Shown here one piece after another: positions 7,901 to 15,017 of a stretch of DNA of 64,000 bases. The stretch is taken from positions 1-64,000 of the forward strand of contig CBDBDN010000001.1 of assembly GCA_965203855.1 (NCBI GenBank). The letters run 5' to 3'. The notes beneath the pieces were generated by a model that was not told the DNA's origin, did not search any database, and worked only from the letters and a program-made list of their open reading frames with translations. The translations under genes were made by a program, and so were the position numbers. This stretch comes from Bin87 sp965203855 (GTDB taxonomy: Bacteria > Chloroflexota > Dehalococcoidia > Lucifugimonadales > UBA3495). Within the stretch, counting starts at the first letter, position 1. Every line of letters starts with the position of its first letter.

Positions 7901-8060
7901 CCGATTCCAACACCCCGACCGTCATTCCAACACCCCGACCGTCATTCCAACACCCCGACCGTCATTCCGGCGCAAGCCGGAATCCAGCGTCATCCCCTGC
8001 TGCTACGGTAACGAAGCTGGCAAGCATAGCTTCCCGTTGTCGCCGGAATAACGCCGGCAA
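7901..8060. repeat. 20-bp tandem units plus degenerate palindromic element
   Basis: GTCATTCCAACACCCCGACC occurs twice in exact tandem (7921-7940, 7941-7960), preceded by a related unit and followed by GTCATTCCGGCGCAAGCCGG. The latter starts a reversed, degenerate copy of the roughly 90-bp palindromic element (to about 8060), recognised by its inner GCTGGCAAGCATAG. It fills most of the 345-base space between otsB and the HAD gene. The units abut each other without spacers, so this is not a CRISPR array. Confidence 0.8.
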
Positions 8061-8076
8061 TGACGCCAGGTTGTGC

Positions 8077-8082
8077 TATCAT
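8077..8082 (+). promoter_or_regulatory. Putative -10 element upstream of the HAD gene
   Basis: TGTGCTATCATTGCCCC contains TATCAT and resembles the element before the tRNA gene (TGTGCTACAATTGC) in both the preceding TGTGC and the following TTGC. No -35 could be fixed. Confidence 0.35.
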
Positions 8083-8145
8083 TGCCCCAACGCAGCCGCC
8101 GGGCCTTTGGGCCACTTTCCCGCGCTATCGCTGCCGCTTTGCCAA

Positions 8146-8853
8146 ATGATACAGGCCATTTTCTTTGACTTTTACAATACCTTGGTGCGTTTCTGGCCGC
8201 CGCTGCCCCAGATCCAGCACGCCGCCTGCCAGAACCTCGGCATCCGGGTGCCGGCGGAACGCCTGGCGCGCGGCTATGCCATCGCCGACCTCTATTTCAA
8301 CGAGGAAAACCATCTGCAACCCTTAGGCGACCGCCCCCCCGCCGACCGCGACCGGTTTTTCGCCCGCTACGAGCAAATCATCCTGGAGGAAGCCGGCGTC
8401 GCCGTTTCCCTGCGAATGGCGAAGCAGATCTGGGATATGGCGATCGCCGTCCCCAAAGAGTTCGTAGAATTTGAGGAAACCCGGCCCGTGCTGGCCGAAC
8501 TGAAAAAGCGCGGCTATCGCCTGGCCGTCCTTACCAACCTGCGCCGCGATGTCAACGAACTGACCCGGCAGCTCGGCATTCACCAGTACCTGGAGTTCAC
8601 CATCACCGGGCGGGAAGTGGCCGAAAAGCCGACTACCGCCATCTTTGAGGCCGCCTTGAAACGGATGGCGCTGCCGCCCAAGCACGCCATCCATGTGGGC
8701 GATCAGCCCCGTTCCGACGTGCAAGGCGCGCGCGACGCCGGCCTCCACCCCGTCCTGATTGACCGGGGCGGCTATCATCCCAATGTCCCCGACTGCCACC
8801 ACATCAGCACCCTGGAAGGGCTGTATCCGCTGCTGGAAAAGCTTGCCGACTAG
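8146..8853 (+). CDS. HAD-family hydrolase
   Basis: A 235-aa haloacid dehalogenase-superfamily protein. Motif I is FFDFYNTLVRF with the nucleophile Asp; the second Asp of the usual DxD is Tyr-Asn, as in the dehalogenase/YjjG-like branch. LAVLTNLRRDVN is motif II with Thr, GREVAEKPTTAIF gives the motif III Lys, and HVGDQPRSDVQGARDAG is motif IV. A helical cap occupies about residues 15-95. The substrate is probably a small phosphomonoester but cannot be read from sequence. The frame is open further upstream to a TTG at 8071, but the family begins at MIQAIFFDF, so ATG 8146 is chosen. The stop is 42 bases before the thiol oxidoreductase gene; the two may be co-transcribed. Confidence 0.85.
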   Translation: MIQAIFFDFYNTLVRFWPPLPQIQHAACQNLGIRVPAERLARGYAIADLYFNEENHLQPLGDRPPADRDRFFARYEQIILEEAGVAVSLRMAKQIWDMAIAVPKEFVEFEETRPVLAELKKRGYRLAVLTNLRRDVNELTRQLGIHQYLEFTITGREVAEKPTTAIFEAALKRMALPPKHAIHVGDQPRSDVQGARDAGLHPVLIDRGGYHPNVPDCHHISTLEGLYPLLEKLAD

Positions 8854-8895
8854 ACCTCAGCCGCCGCTACCCGGCTTACCCGGAGGAATATCTGT

Positions 8896-9546
8896 ATGAC
8901 TGCGCCCCAGCCCCCGGCCCACAGCCACCCGGACGACGCTAATCCCGTCCATGTCATCGTCTGGTACGACTACATTTGACCCTGGTGCTATGTCGGCCTG
9001 GAACGCGTCGACCGGCTGGAACGGGAATACGACATTACCGTGGAGGGGCGGGCTTACCTGCTGCGCCCCGATACTCCGGAAGGCGGCCGGGTGCGCGAGC
9101 CGCGCCCCGGAGAAACCGATGACGAACTGGCCGAACCGCTGCGCTCCCAGGCCCGCGCCGCCAACCTGGTAATGCGTCCGCCCCGCTACACGCCCAACAG
9201 CCTCTACTCGTTGCAGGCTACCGAATACGCCCAGCAGCAGGGCAAGTTCCTGGAGTATCACCGCGCCGCCTACCGCGCCTATTGGGACGAGCGCGCCGAC
9301 CTGGGCGACCCGGCAGCGTTGGCCGACATCGGCAGCAGCGTCGGGCTGGACGGCGCCGCGCTCCGGCAGAGTCTGGAATCCGGGCAGTACGTCCAGCGCG
9401 TCATTGACCAGTACCACGAAGCCTTGGGCTACGGTATCAGCGGCATCCCCACTTTCGTGTTTGACAACCTGTTGTTCACCGGCGCCCAGCCCTACGAAGT
9501 GTTCCAAAAGGTAATGGACAAAGCCCTGGAAAACCGCGCCGCCTGA
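8896..9546 (+). CDS. DsbA/FrnE-family oxidoreductase, probable selenoprotein (UPWC)
   Basis: Reading from ATG 8896, backed by GGAGGAA at 8882-8888, codon 28 is TGA (8977-8979) and the frame then stays open to 9546, 216 residues if TGA is read through. The surrounding residues are WYDYI-[TGA]-PWCYVGLERV, the FrnE/DsbA-family active site, normally D-x-x-CPWCY-x-G. TGA replaces precisely the first, attacking Cys. The rest is intact: a helical insertion (about 65-150), the GISGIPTFVFDN cis-Pro loop (about 178-189) and the usual LFTGAQPYEVFQKV end. Selenocysteine is the natural reading; the product would be a cytoplasmic (no signal peptide) thiol/selenol oxidoreductase. A hairpin suited to a bacterial SECIS follows (8993-9019). 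Alternatives are a nonsense mutation or a sequencing error. Automatic callers would start at about 9040 and lose the active site. Confidence 0.85.
8993..9019 (+). promoter_or_regulatory. Candidate bacterial SECIS hairpin
   Basis: Downstream of the in-frame TGA, UCGGCC (8993-8998) can pair with GGCUGG (9014-9019), allowing two G-U pairs. Next come a bulged U at 8999, a GG/CC pair (9000-9001 with 9012-9013), and an apical region AACGCGUCGA in which CG/CG may close a loop containing GU at 9007-9008. The GU lies 28 bases after the TGA, inside the 16-37 base range known for bacterial SECIS elements, and a 5'-side bulged U is also typical. The stem was found by eye without energy calculation, in GC-rich coding DNA where chance pairing is common. 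Confidence 0.45.
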
Positions 9547-9559
9547 CTGTTCCCTAGCC

Positions 9560-9780
9560 CAACCGTCATTCCAACCCCCAACCGTCATTCAAACGCCCTT
9601 GACCGTCATCCCAACCCCCCAACCGTCATTCCAGTGCCTTGGCCGTCATCCCAACCCCCCAACCGTCATTCCGGCGAAAGCCGGAATCTATGCTTGCCGG
9701 TTCCATTACCGTAGTGGCAGCTTACGACGCCGGATTCCGGCTTTCGCCGGAATGACGGTTGCGGGTGCCGGAATGACAGG
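9560..9780. repeat. Short repeat units followed by a full palindromic element
   Basis: Six or so units of CCGTCAT(T/C)CCAACCCCC-like sequence (9560-9670) precede one complete copy of the dispersed element. Its left arm is ATTCCGGCGAAAGCCGGAAT, the core contains CTATGCTTGCCGG and ACGACGCCGG, and the right arm is ATTCCGGCTTTCGCCGGAAT, ending near 9755. A further GGTGCCGGAATGACAGG follows. The two arms are each palindromic and are also inverted copies of one another, as in REPIN or MITE-like elements. This fills the space between the oxidoreductase gene and the next gene. Confidence 0.85.
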
Positions 9781-9887
9781 AGGGCAGAAAACGAAAATAT
9801 ACGCCGGAATGATGGCGAATTTGACAACACGCCCCGAAACCCCCCCGGATGCAAAATCCCAATCACACCGCAAGGAGCATACCGATT

Positions 9888-10309
9888 ATGCTGAACAAAG
9901 TTACGGCATTTGCCGCCGTCGTCGGCGCTTTCGCCGTCATCGCCAGCGGAGATATAACTGCCCCCCCCCCCCGCTAGAGGCACACTCTAGCGACGGCGTC
10001 CATTGTAAATTGGAATCCGCCGGCATCCCCGATTATTTCCCCGCCGAACTAACACACGCTCAATGGGACGATTTGGATGGCAGCCAACATTCTTATTATG
10101 GCCCCGAAGTTGCGTCTTGTGACCCCGAGCCGGTCCGAGGAACCCCCTGGAACCCCAACATCGGCTACCCAACCGAAAGCCGCGTATGCTATGCCGTCAG
10201 CGGGGCATTCTTGGGCTGGCAGACGGTCCGGGATATGGGAACGGATTGGACCGGGCAGCAGTGGTGGCTTTCCAACGCCGGCCGTTGGCTGATTGATTGC
10301 CGAGAGTAG
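9888..10309 (+). CDS. Secreted small protein split by a C12 tract (frameshift)
   Basis: ATG 9888 follows AAGGAG (9871-9876) and encodes a signal peptide (MLNKVTAFAAVVGAFAVIAS). In the zero frame the poly-C tract at 9961-9972 leads straight to TAG at 9975, giving 29 aa. The -1 frame entered within the tract is open to 10309 and looks like real protein: 112 residues with several Cys (CKLES, ASCDPEP, VCYAVSG, and a DCRE terminus), Trp-rich (QWDDLDG, GWQTVRD, QQWWLSNAGRW). One extra C, or a -1 slip, joins signal peptide and mature domain into a 140-residue secreted protein. I do not recognise the family. The gene could be phase-variable, decoded by slippage, or carry a homopolymer miscall. It ends four bases before the permease gene. 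Confidence 0.65.
9961..9992 (+). promoter_or_regulatory. C12 slippery tract with adjoining hairpin
   Basis: Twelve consecutive C (9961-9972) are directly followed by CGCTAGAG-GCACA-CTCTAGCG, an 8-bp perfect stem with a five-base loop (9972-9992). The zero-frame stop codon TAG lies in the stem. A slippery run followed by a stable hairpin is the classic layout of a -1 frameshift or transcriptional slippage site; the tract is also long enough for replication slippage. Confidence 0.6.
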
Positions 10310-10312
10310 CCG

Positions 10313-11446
10313 ATGACTTTTCCTGATTTGACATCTCCGCAGTGGCGGCGGCGGCTGCGTTTGCTGGCAGCGCTGGCGGTGCTGGCCTTTTTGCTGGCGC
10401 TGGTGTGGCGGCTACTGACGCCGCTGCTGCCTTTCCTGCTCGGCGGTGTAGTGGCCTATCTGCTGCTGCCGCCGGTCAACTGGATCTCCCGCTATGCGCC
10501 CGGCCGCCAGCGTTGGCCTAATGCAGTGCGCGCCGCCGCCGCCGCCTTGATGACACTGCTGGTCATTGCGCTGGCGCTGGTCATTCTGGCCCTGGCGCTG
10601 TCCCGGCTGGTAACCCAGTCCACGGCGCTGGTGGAATACGCCCCCGGCCTTGCCACTCAGCTGCAATCCGACTGGCAAGCGCTGCGGGAGTGGTACACGA
10701 CGCAAGTGCCGCAGAATGTACGAAACTTCATCGATCCCCGGCTGGGCGATGTGCAGAATGCGCTGGCCAATGCGGCAGGCAACGCATTGGGTCGGCTGCT
10801 AAGCATCCTCCGCAGCGGCTTTTCGCTGGTTATATCCCTGGCCGCGCTGCCGGTGATTCTGTTCTATGTGCTGTACGACCCGGACGGGCTCGGGCGCGGC
10901 GTGCTGCGGCTGGCCCCGCATCCGCTGCGGCAGGACTTGGCGGCCATCTGCGGCTTGACGGGCGCGGTAGTCGGGTCGTACATCCGGGTGCAGCTGCTGA
11001 TGGCGCTGCTGATTGGAGTGGTTATCGGGTTGTCGTTGTGGGCGTTGCAAGTGCCGCAGGCGGCAATCCTGGGCGTAGTGGCCGGCGTTGCGGAGCTGGT
11101 GCCCATAGTAGGGGCTACGGTATCTCTGGTCGTCGCCAGCGTGTTGACGCTGCTCACGGATCCCGTGAAAACGCCCATCGTAATCGCCTTGTATCTCGTA
11201 GTGCAGACGCTGCAAAACGCCTTGCTGACCCCGCGCATACAGGGGACGGCGCTGGGGTTGCATCCGCTGACGGTTATCCTGGCCCTGGCCATCGCCGGCG
11301 CATTCATGGGATTCTGGGGCGTCCTGATTGCCACGCCGCTGACCGCCGCCGGCTACCGGGCGATAAGCTATGTAGTGCGCGAATGGGACGCCCCGGTTTC
11401 TGCCGACGCTGATACCAACGCCGACGCTGTTGCCGGCGATAAGTGA
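10313..11446 (+). CDS. AI-2E family transporter (PerM/YdiK type)
   Basis: A 377-aa polytopic membrane protein of the AI-2E/PerM exporter family. The N-terminal pair of helices (about residues 17-50) includes TPLLPFLLGGVVAYLLLPPV, the family's usual LxPFLxGxxLAYLLxP signature. A helix at about 72-97 is followed by an amphipathic coiled linker (about 100-160). Then come further membrane helices with GSYIRVQLLMALLIGV (about 222), VAELVPIVGATVSL (about 259) and the closing LALAIAGAFMGFWGVLIATPL (about 323-343). Named after autoinducer-2 export, but most members export other or unknown solutes, including Na+/H+ exchange. The short gap after the preceding secreted-protein gene suggests co-transcription. 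Confidence 0.88.
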   Translation: MTFPDLTSPQWRRRLRLLAALAVLAFLLALVWRLLTPLLPFLLGGVVAYLLLPPVNWISRYAPGRQRWPNAVRAAAAALMTLLVIALALVILALALSRLVTQSTALVEYAPGLATQLQSDWQALREWYTTQVPQNVRNFIDPRLGDVQNALANAAGNALGRLLSILRSGFSLVISLAALPVILFYVLYDPDGLGRGVLRLAPHPLRQDLAAICGLTGAVVGSYIRVQLLMALLIGVVIGLSLWALQVPQAAILGVVAGVAELVPIVGATVSLVVASVLTLLTDPVKTPIVIALYLVVQTLQNALLTPRIQGTALGLHPLTVILALAIAGAFMGFWGVLIATPLTAAGYRAISYVVREWDAPVSADADTNADAVAGDK

Positions 11447-11510
11447 ATTGCGCGCCGCCGGGCAACCGGGCAATCCGACAATCGTTTAGGCACGAATTGC
11501 CGGCGTAGTG

Positions 11511-11516
11511 TACAAT
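11511..11516 (+). promoter_or_regulatory. Putative -10 element
   Basis: GTGTACAATCGCCCC contains TACAAT, 50 bases before the next gene. The context (GTG before, CGCCCC after) resembles other -10 candidates in this window. No -35 match is evident. Confidence 0.35.
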
Positions 11517-11565
11517 CGCCCCAAAGCCGCCGCCAACCTAGCCGCCGCCGGAGGGGGATTGTCTG

Positions 11566-12867
11566 ATGCGTATTCTGCTGATTGCCACCAACCGCCATAA
11601 CCGCGTGATGAGCCGGATGCGCGCTCAGCCCATCCCTATCGGCCTGGCCTATATCGCCGGCCATATTGACCGCTCCCGACACCAGGTCAAGGTAGTTGAC
11701 CTGATGTTCGCCGGCGACGACTACCTGGACGAGGTTGAGCGTGCTACCCGCGAGTTCAACCCCGAACTGGTAGGCATTTCCATCCGCAACTTGAGCAACC
11801 ACAGCTACATTGACCCGCAGTGGCAGCTCCCTATCACTAAAAGCGTCATTGAGCGCATTCGCGCCGTGTCAGATGCCGCCATCGTGTGCGGCGGGCCGGC
11901 GTTCAGCATTATGCCCGAGCAAGTTTTTGAGTTCGTGCAGCCGGACCTCGGCATCGCCGGCGACGCCGCCGAAACCTTCGCCGAACTGGCCAACCGCCTG
12001 GAAATCGGCGAACCCGATTACCGGGGGATGGACGGAGTGCTGTACCGGGAGAACGGCGGCATCGTCTATAACGGAATGCGCTGCTCGTCGGGCTTTGGCA
12101 GCCGCCCCAGCCTGGACGACCTGGATATGCCCAAGTATGCGCGGGCCGGCTTCGGCGTCAGTGTGCTGACCAAGCTGGGCGGGTTCTACTACCCCACTTC
12201 CGCCGACGATTTGCGGACGCCCGAAGGCGCCTGGCGCGTCATCCGCCCTATTGACGAAGTAGTTGAGGAAGTGGCGGAGGTAACCGCGCGCTACGACCTC
12301 CGCAAGATTTTCTTTGTGGACAACTGCTTCAATGTGCCGCTGGAACACGCTAAGTCGCTGTGCCATGCGTTGCTGGACAACGCGGTCAAGGTGCGCTGGA
12401 ACACCTGCCTGGCTCCTTACGCCTGCGACGCCGAGCTGATTAGCCTGATGAAGCAAGCCGGCTGCGGGCTGGTGATGATGGGCGGCACGCGCAGCGGCGA
12501 CCCCCACGAGGGCGACAACGACACTGCGCGCTACGCATCTCTCAAAGAAACTACCGACCTTTGCGAAGCCGGCGACCTGCATTACACCATCTCGCAGCAG
12601 TTCGGCGAGCCGGGGGAGACGCGGGAATCGGTAGAGAACAAGCTGGAGTTCCTGCGCGGCCTCAAGCCGTCCCTCGCCAACTTGCGCGTCGGCGTCAGCG
12701 TAATGCCCGGCACCGATACGGCGGCGCGCTGCCTCGCCGAGGGCATCATCGCCGACGAATCGGAGCTGATTGCCCCCACATTCTATATGGCCGAGGCAGT
12801 GCGCCCCTGGCTGGTGGACTACCTGCGCGAACAGGCGGACGCCAACCCCCGCTGGAACCTGATGTAG
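11566..12867 (+). CDS. Cobalamin-binding radical-SAM-like protein without cluster cysteines
   Basis: The 433-aa protein has the layout of B12-binding radical SAM enzymes. The N-terminal Rossmann-like domain (about 1-135) shows PIPIGLAYIAGHI and VVCGGPAFSIMPE-like segments, followed by a TIM-barrel-like half with the family's RKIFFVDNCFNVP, RWNTCLAPYACD, and AGCGLVMMGGTRSGDP motifs. Where CxxxCxxC should be, the sequence reads TKLGGFYYPTSADD (about 200): all three [4Fe-4S] ligands are replaced (Gly, Pro, Ala). It therefore probably cannot cleave SAM in the usual way, and may be a non-catalytic corrinoid or substrate-binding paralogue. GGAGGGG lies upstream of the ATG. No frameshift or truncation is apparent, which argues for a maintained function. 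Confidence 0.8.
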   Translation: MRILLIATNRHNRVMSRMRAQPIPIGLAYIAGHIDRSRHQVKVVDLMFAGDDYLDEVERATREFNPELVGISIRNLSNHSYIDPQWQLPITKSVIERIRAVSDAAIVCGGPAFSIMPEQVFEFVQPDLGIAGDAAETFAELANRLEIGEPDYRGMDGVLYRENGGIVYNGMRCSSGFGSRPSLDDLDMPKYARAGFGVSVLTKLGGFYYPTSADDLRTPEGAWRVIRPIDEVVEEVAEVTARYDLRKIFFVDNCFNVPLEHAKSLCHALLDNAVKVRWNTCLAPYACDAELISLMKQAGCGLVMMGGTRSGDPHEGDNDTARYASLKETTDLCEAGDLHYTISQQFGEPGETRESVENKLEFLRGLKPSLANLRVGVSVMPGTDTAARCLAEGIIADESELIAPTFYMAEAVRPWLVDYLREQADANPRWNLM

Positions 12868-12916
12868 TTCGTCCAGAGGGCAAACGCTGGTTAAATCGGG
12901 TTATCAGGAGGGCGAT

Positions 12917-13093
12917 ATGAACGCGATTATCACAATTATCGTCGGTCTGTCGATGGTTATCATCGGAGGGGTCTTGTATCCGTTCTGGCCGGATACGGCA
13001 GTCCTCGGCCCTTTGTGGTCCAGCGTGGCTATGGCCGGTATCGGGCTGTCTATTGCCCTCGGCGGCATCTGCTGGTCGCTGAAGCGAGAGTAG
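12917..13093 (+). CDS. Tiny two-helix membrane protein, 58 aa
   Basis: Not a recognised family. ATG 12917 follows CAGGAGGGC, a strong Shine-Dalgarno. The 58 residues form two hydrophobic segments (about 3-23, beginning AIITIIVGLSMVIIGG, and 36-54) linked by a short PFWPDT loop, ending in a basic SLKRE tail. The next small membrane protein starts four bases after the stop, so the two are probably co-translated and may interact in the membrane. Confidence 0.65.
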   Translation: MNAIITIIVGLSMVIIGGVLYPFWPDTAVLGPLWSSVAMAGIGLSIALGGICWSLKRE

Positions 13094-13097
13094 CGCT

Positions 13098-13424
13098 ATG
13101 AAATTCGATGCGATTTACGGCGTAGCCGGTGTAATCACCGGATTCTGGCTGGTAGTTTTGCCTAGCTTGTTAGTGCTGGCCGGCTATGCCGATGTCGCTG
13201 CCGCAATTTGGGCAGTTGCAATGGCGGCCAGTGGCATCTGGCTGTCGGCCAAAGGCATGGCCTTGCTGAAGCGACCGGACAATCTTTCGGATGCCGCGCT
13301 GGAATCTGCTTACCGTTGCCGCAACGCCGGCGTCGCTTTGGGTTTAACCGGCTCCGGCTTGCTGGTATTCTCCTGGCAAACTTTCCTGGCGCGTTTCATC
13401 AGCGCAACCAACCCCGGTATGTAA
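13098..13424 (+). CDS. Small membrane protein, 108 aa
   Basis: Unrecognised. There are three hydrophobic segments: about residues 10-30 (VITGFWLVVLPSLLVLAGYA), 33-52 and 73-92, with a basic loop (MALLKRPDNLSD) between the second and third. The start lies four bases after the previous gene's stop, with GCGAGAG as a modest binding site, and DUF1800 follows after 15 bases. The three genes 12917-14918 look like one transcript. Confidence 0.6.
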   Translation: MKFDAIYGVAGVITGFWLVVLPSLLVLAGYADVAAAIWAVAMAASGIWLSAKGMALLKRPDNLSDAALESAYRCRNAGVALGLTGSGLLVFSWQTFLARFISATNPGM

Positions 13425-13439
13425 AAAGGATGGGTTATT

Positions 13440-14918
13440 ATGACTATTGCAATGCCTGCTGCCGCTGCTACAGCCGCATCCGTCGCTGAACCGGCGGCGG
13501 AGTGGGTCACCCTTGTTGCTCCTGAAACCGCGCGCATCGCGCATCTGCTACGCCGCGCCGGCTTCGGCCCAACCCGCGCCGAAATTGACCGGGCCGCGGC
13601 AATGGGCTACGCCGCCACAGTTGAGGAACTGCTCTACCCCGAAAATCAGCCCGATCTGGAAATTGAGGACCTCATCCGGCGCTACCACACCGACCAGAAC
13701 AGCCTGATGCTGCTGGAAAGCAACCAAGCCTACTGGCTGTACCGCATCATCAACTCACGGCGTCCGCTAGAGGAAAAGATGGCTCTGTTCTGGCACGGCC
13801 TCTTTGCTACCGCCTATAGCAAGCTGAACCACGCCAAAGCGGTAGTCAACCAGACGCATACTTTCCGCCGCGTAGGGCTGGGCAAATTCGCGGATATTCT
13901 GCTGGAATTGTCCCGCGACCCGGCGATGATTTTCTGGCTGGACAACAAGGACAATCACCGGGACGCCCCCAACGAAAACTACGGCCGCGAGCTGCTGGAA
14001 CTGTTCTCAATGGGCATCGGCAACTATACCGAGGACGATGTGAAAGCCGCCGCCCGCGCCTTTACCGGCTGGACGATTGACAACGCTGAATATATGAGCA
14101 TCCGCGCCAGCCGCGACTCTTTCTGGCCTTACGGACGCATCGACTGGCAGTTCCGCTACCGCGAGGACGACCATGATGCCACTACAAAGACTTTCCTGGG
14201 GCATACCGGAGAGTTTGGCGGGCAGGAAGTGATTGACATTATCGTGCGGCAACCGGCAACGGCGCATTACATTGCCGGCAAGCTGTACAACTTCTTTGTG
14301 TCCGACCGGCCTGATGCGGAGGCTATCGGTATCCTGGCCGATGAGTTCATGGCTACGGGCGGCGACATTCGCGCCGTCATGCGCTGCCTGTTGATGTCCG
14401 ACTTTTTCGCTGCCGCGTCCGTCCGGCTGGCCCGCGTGAAAAGCCCGGCGGAACTGGTGGGCGGCACGGCGCGGCTGGCCGGCAGCCACCGCACGCCCGA
14501 ATGGAGCATCGTCAACCTGGCGCTGGACATCAACTTTATGGGCCAGGAAATCCTGAACCCGCCCACCGTGGAGGGTTGGCACACCGGCCGCGAATGGATT
14601 GACACCGGCAACCTGGTGGAGCGCATCAACGCCGCGGGCGCCGAAATGCGCGATGTCAACCGCCCCGGCGTCCGCGCCGTCATTGAGCAAGTGCGGCAGC
14701 GCGGCAATATCCTGTCGCCGGCGCAGCTGGCCGAAGCCTGCCTGGACGCCGTCGGTATGTTTGAGGTATCCGAGGGTACGCTGGACAGCCTGACCGCACT
14801 GGCGGCGCCCTGGGGCGAAGTGCGCTTTGACCGAGAGGACACCGCCGCCTGCGCCGAACAGCGGGTTGCCGAAATGCTGCAACTGATTGTGGCAACGCGG
14901 GAATACCAGCTGGCGTAG
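13440..14918 (+). CDS. DUF1800 domain protein
   Basis: A 492-aa DUF1800 protein. Family marks are HLLRRAGFGPTRAEIDRA at about residue 32, MALFWHGLFATAYSKL (about 119), FRRVGLGKFADILLELSRDPAMI, NENYGRELLELFSMGIGNYTEDDVKAAARAFTGW (from about 180, given here only as NENYGRELLELF and AARAFTGW) and a C-terminal region with GWHTGREW. The function of the family is unknown; members are often exported and paired with a DUF1501 gene downstream. Here there is no Tat or Sec signal peptide and no DUF1501 neighbour: a restriction-modification locus follows. The start is ATG 13440 with AAAGGATGG upstream. Confidence 0.88.
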   Translation: MTIAMPAAAATAASVAEPAAEWVTLVAPETARIAHLLRRAGFGPTRAEIDRAAAMGYAATVEELLYPENQPDLEIEDLIRRYHTDQNSLMLLESNQAYWLYRIINSRRPLEEKMALFWHGLFATAYSKLNHAKAVVNQTHTFRRVGLGKFADILLELSRDPAMIFWLDNKDNHRDAPNENYGRELLELFSMGIGNYTEDDVKAAARAFTGWTIDNAEYMSIRASRDSFWPYGRIDWQFRYREDDHDATTKTFLGHTGEFGGQEVIDIIVRQPATAHYIAGKLYNFFVSDRPDAEAIGILADEFMATGGDIRAVMRCLLMSDFFAAASVRLARVKSPAELVGGTARLAGSHRTPEWSIVNLALDINFMGQEILNPPTVEGWHTGREWIDTGNLVERINAAGAEMRDVNRPGVRAVIEQVRQRGNILSPAQLAEACLDAVGMFEVSEGTLDSLTALAAPWGEVRFDREDTAACAEQRVAEMLQLIVATREYQLA

Positions 14919-15017
14919 GAACACTTAACTGGGATTGACACCGGAAAAGGCATCCCTGCCAGCAGAGATTGACCGGGATGCCAGGATCAGGCCGTTCAAT
15001 GGCATTGAGGAATTCTG

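Noticed and set aside
7901..7970. Regular 20-base tandem units, considered as a CRISPR array
   Set aside because: Units abut without unique spacers, and they are the arms of the dispersed palindromic element; no cas genes are near.
8896..9546. Reading the TGA in the FrnE-like gene as a simple pseudogene stop
   Set aside because: The stop falls on the one position where selenocysteine is expected, and the rest of the frame has no other lesion. Kept as the alternative explanation.
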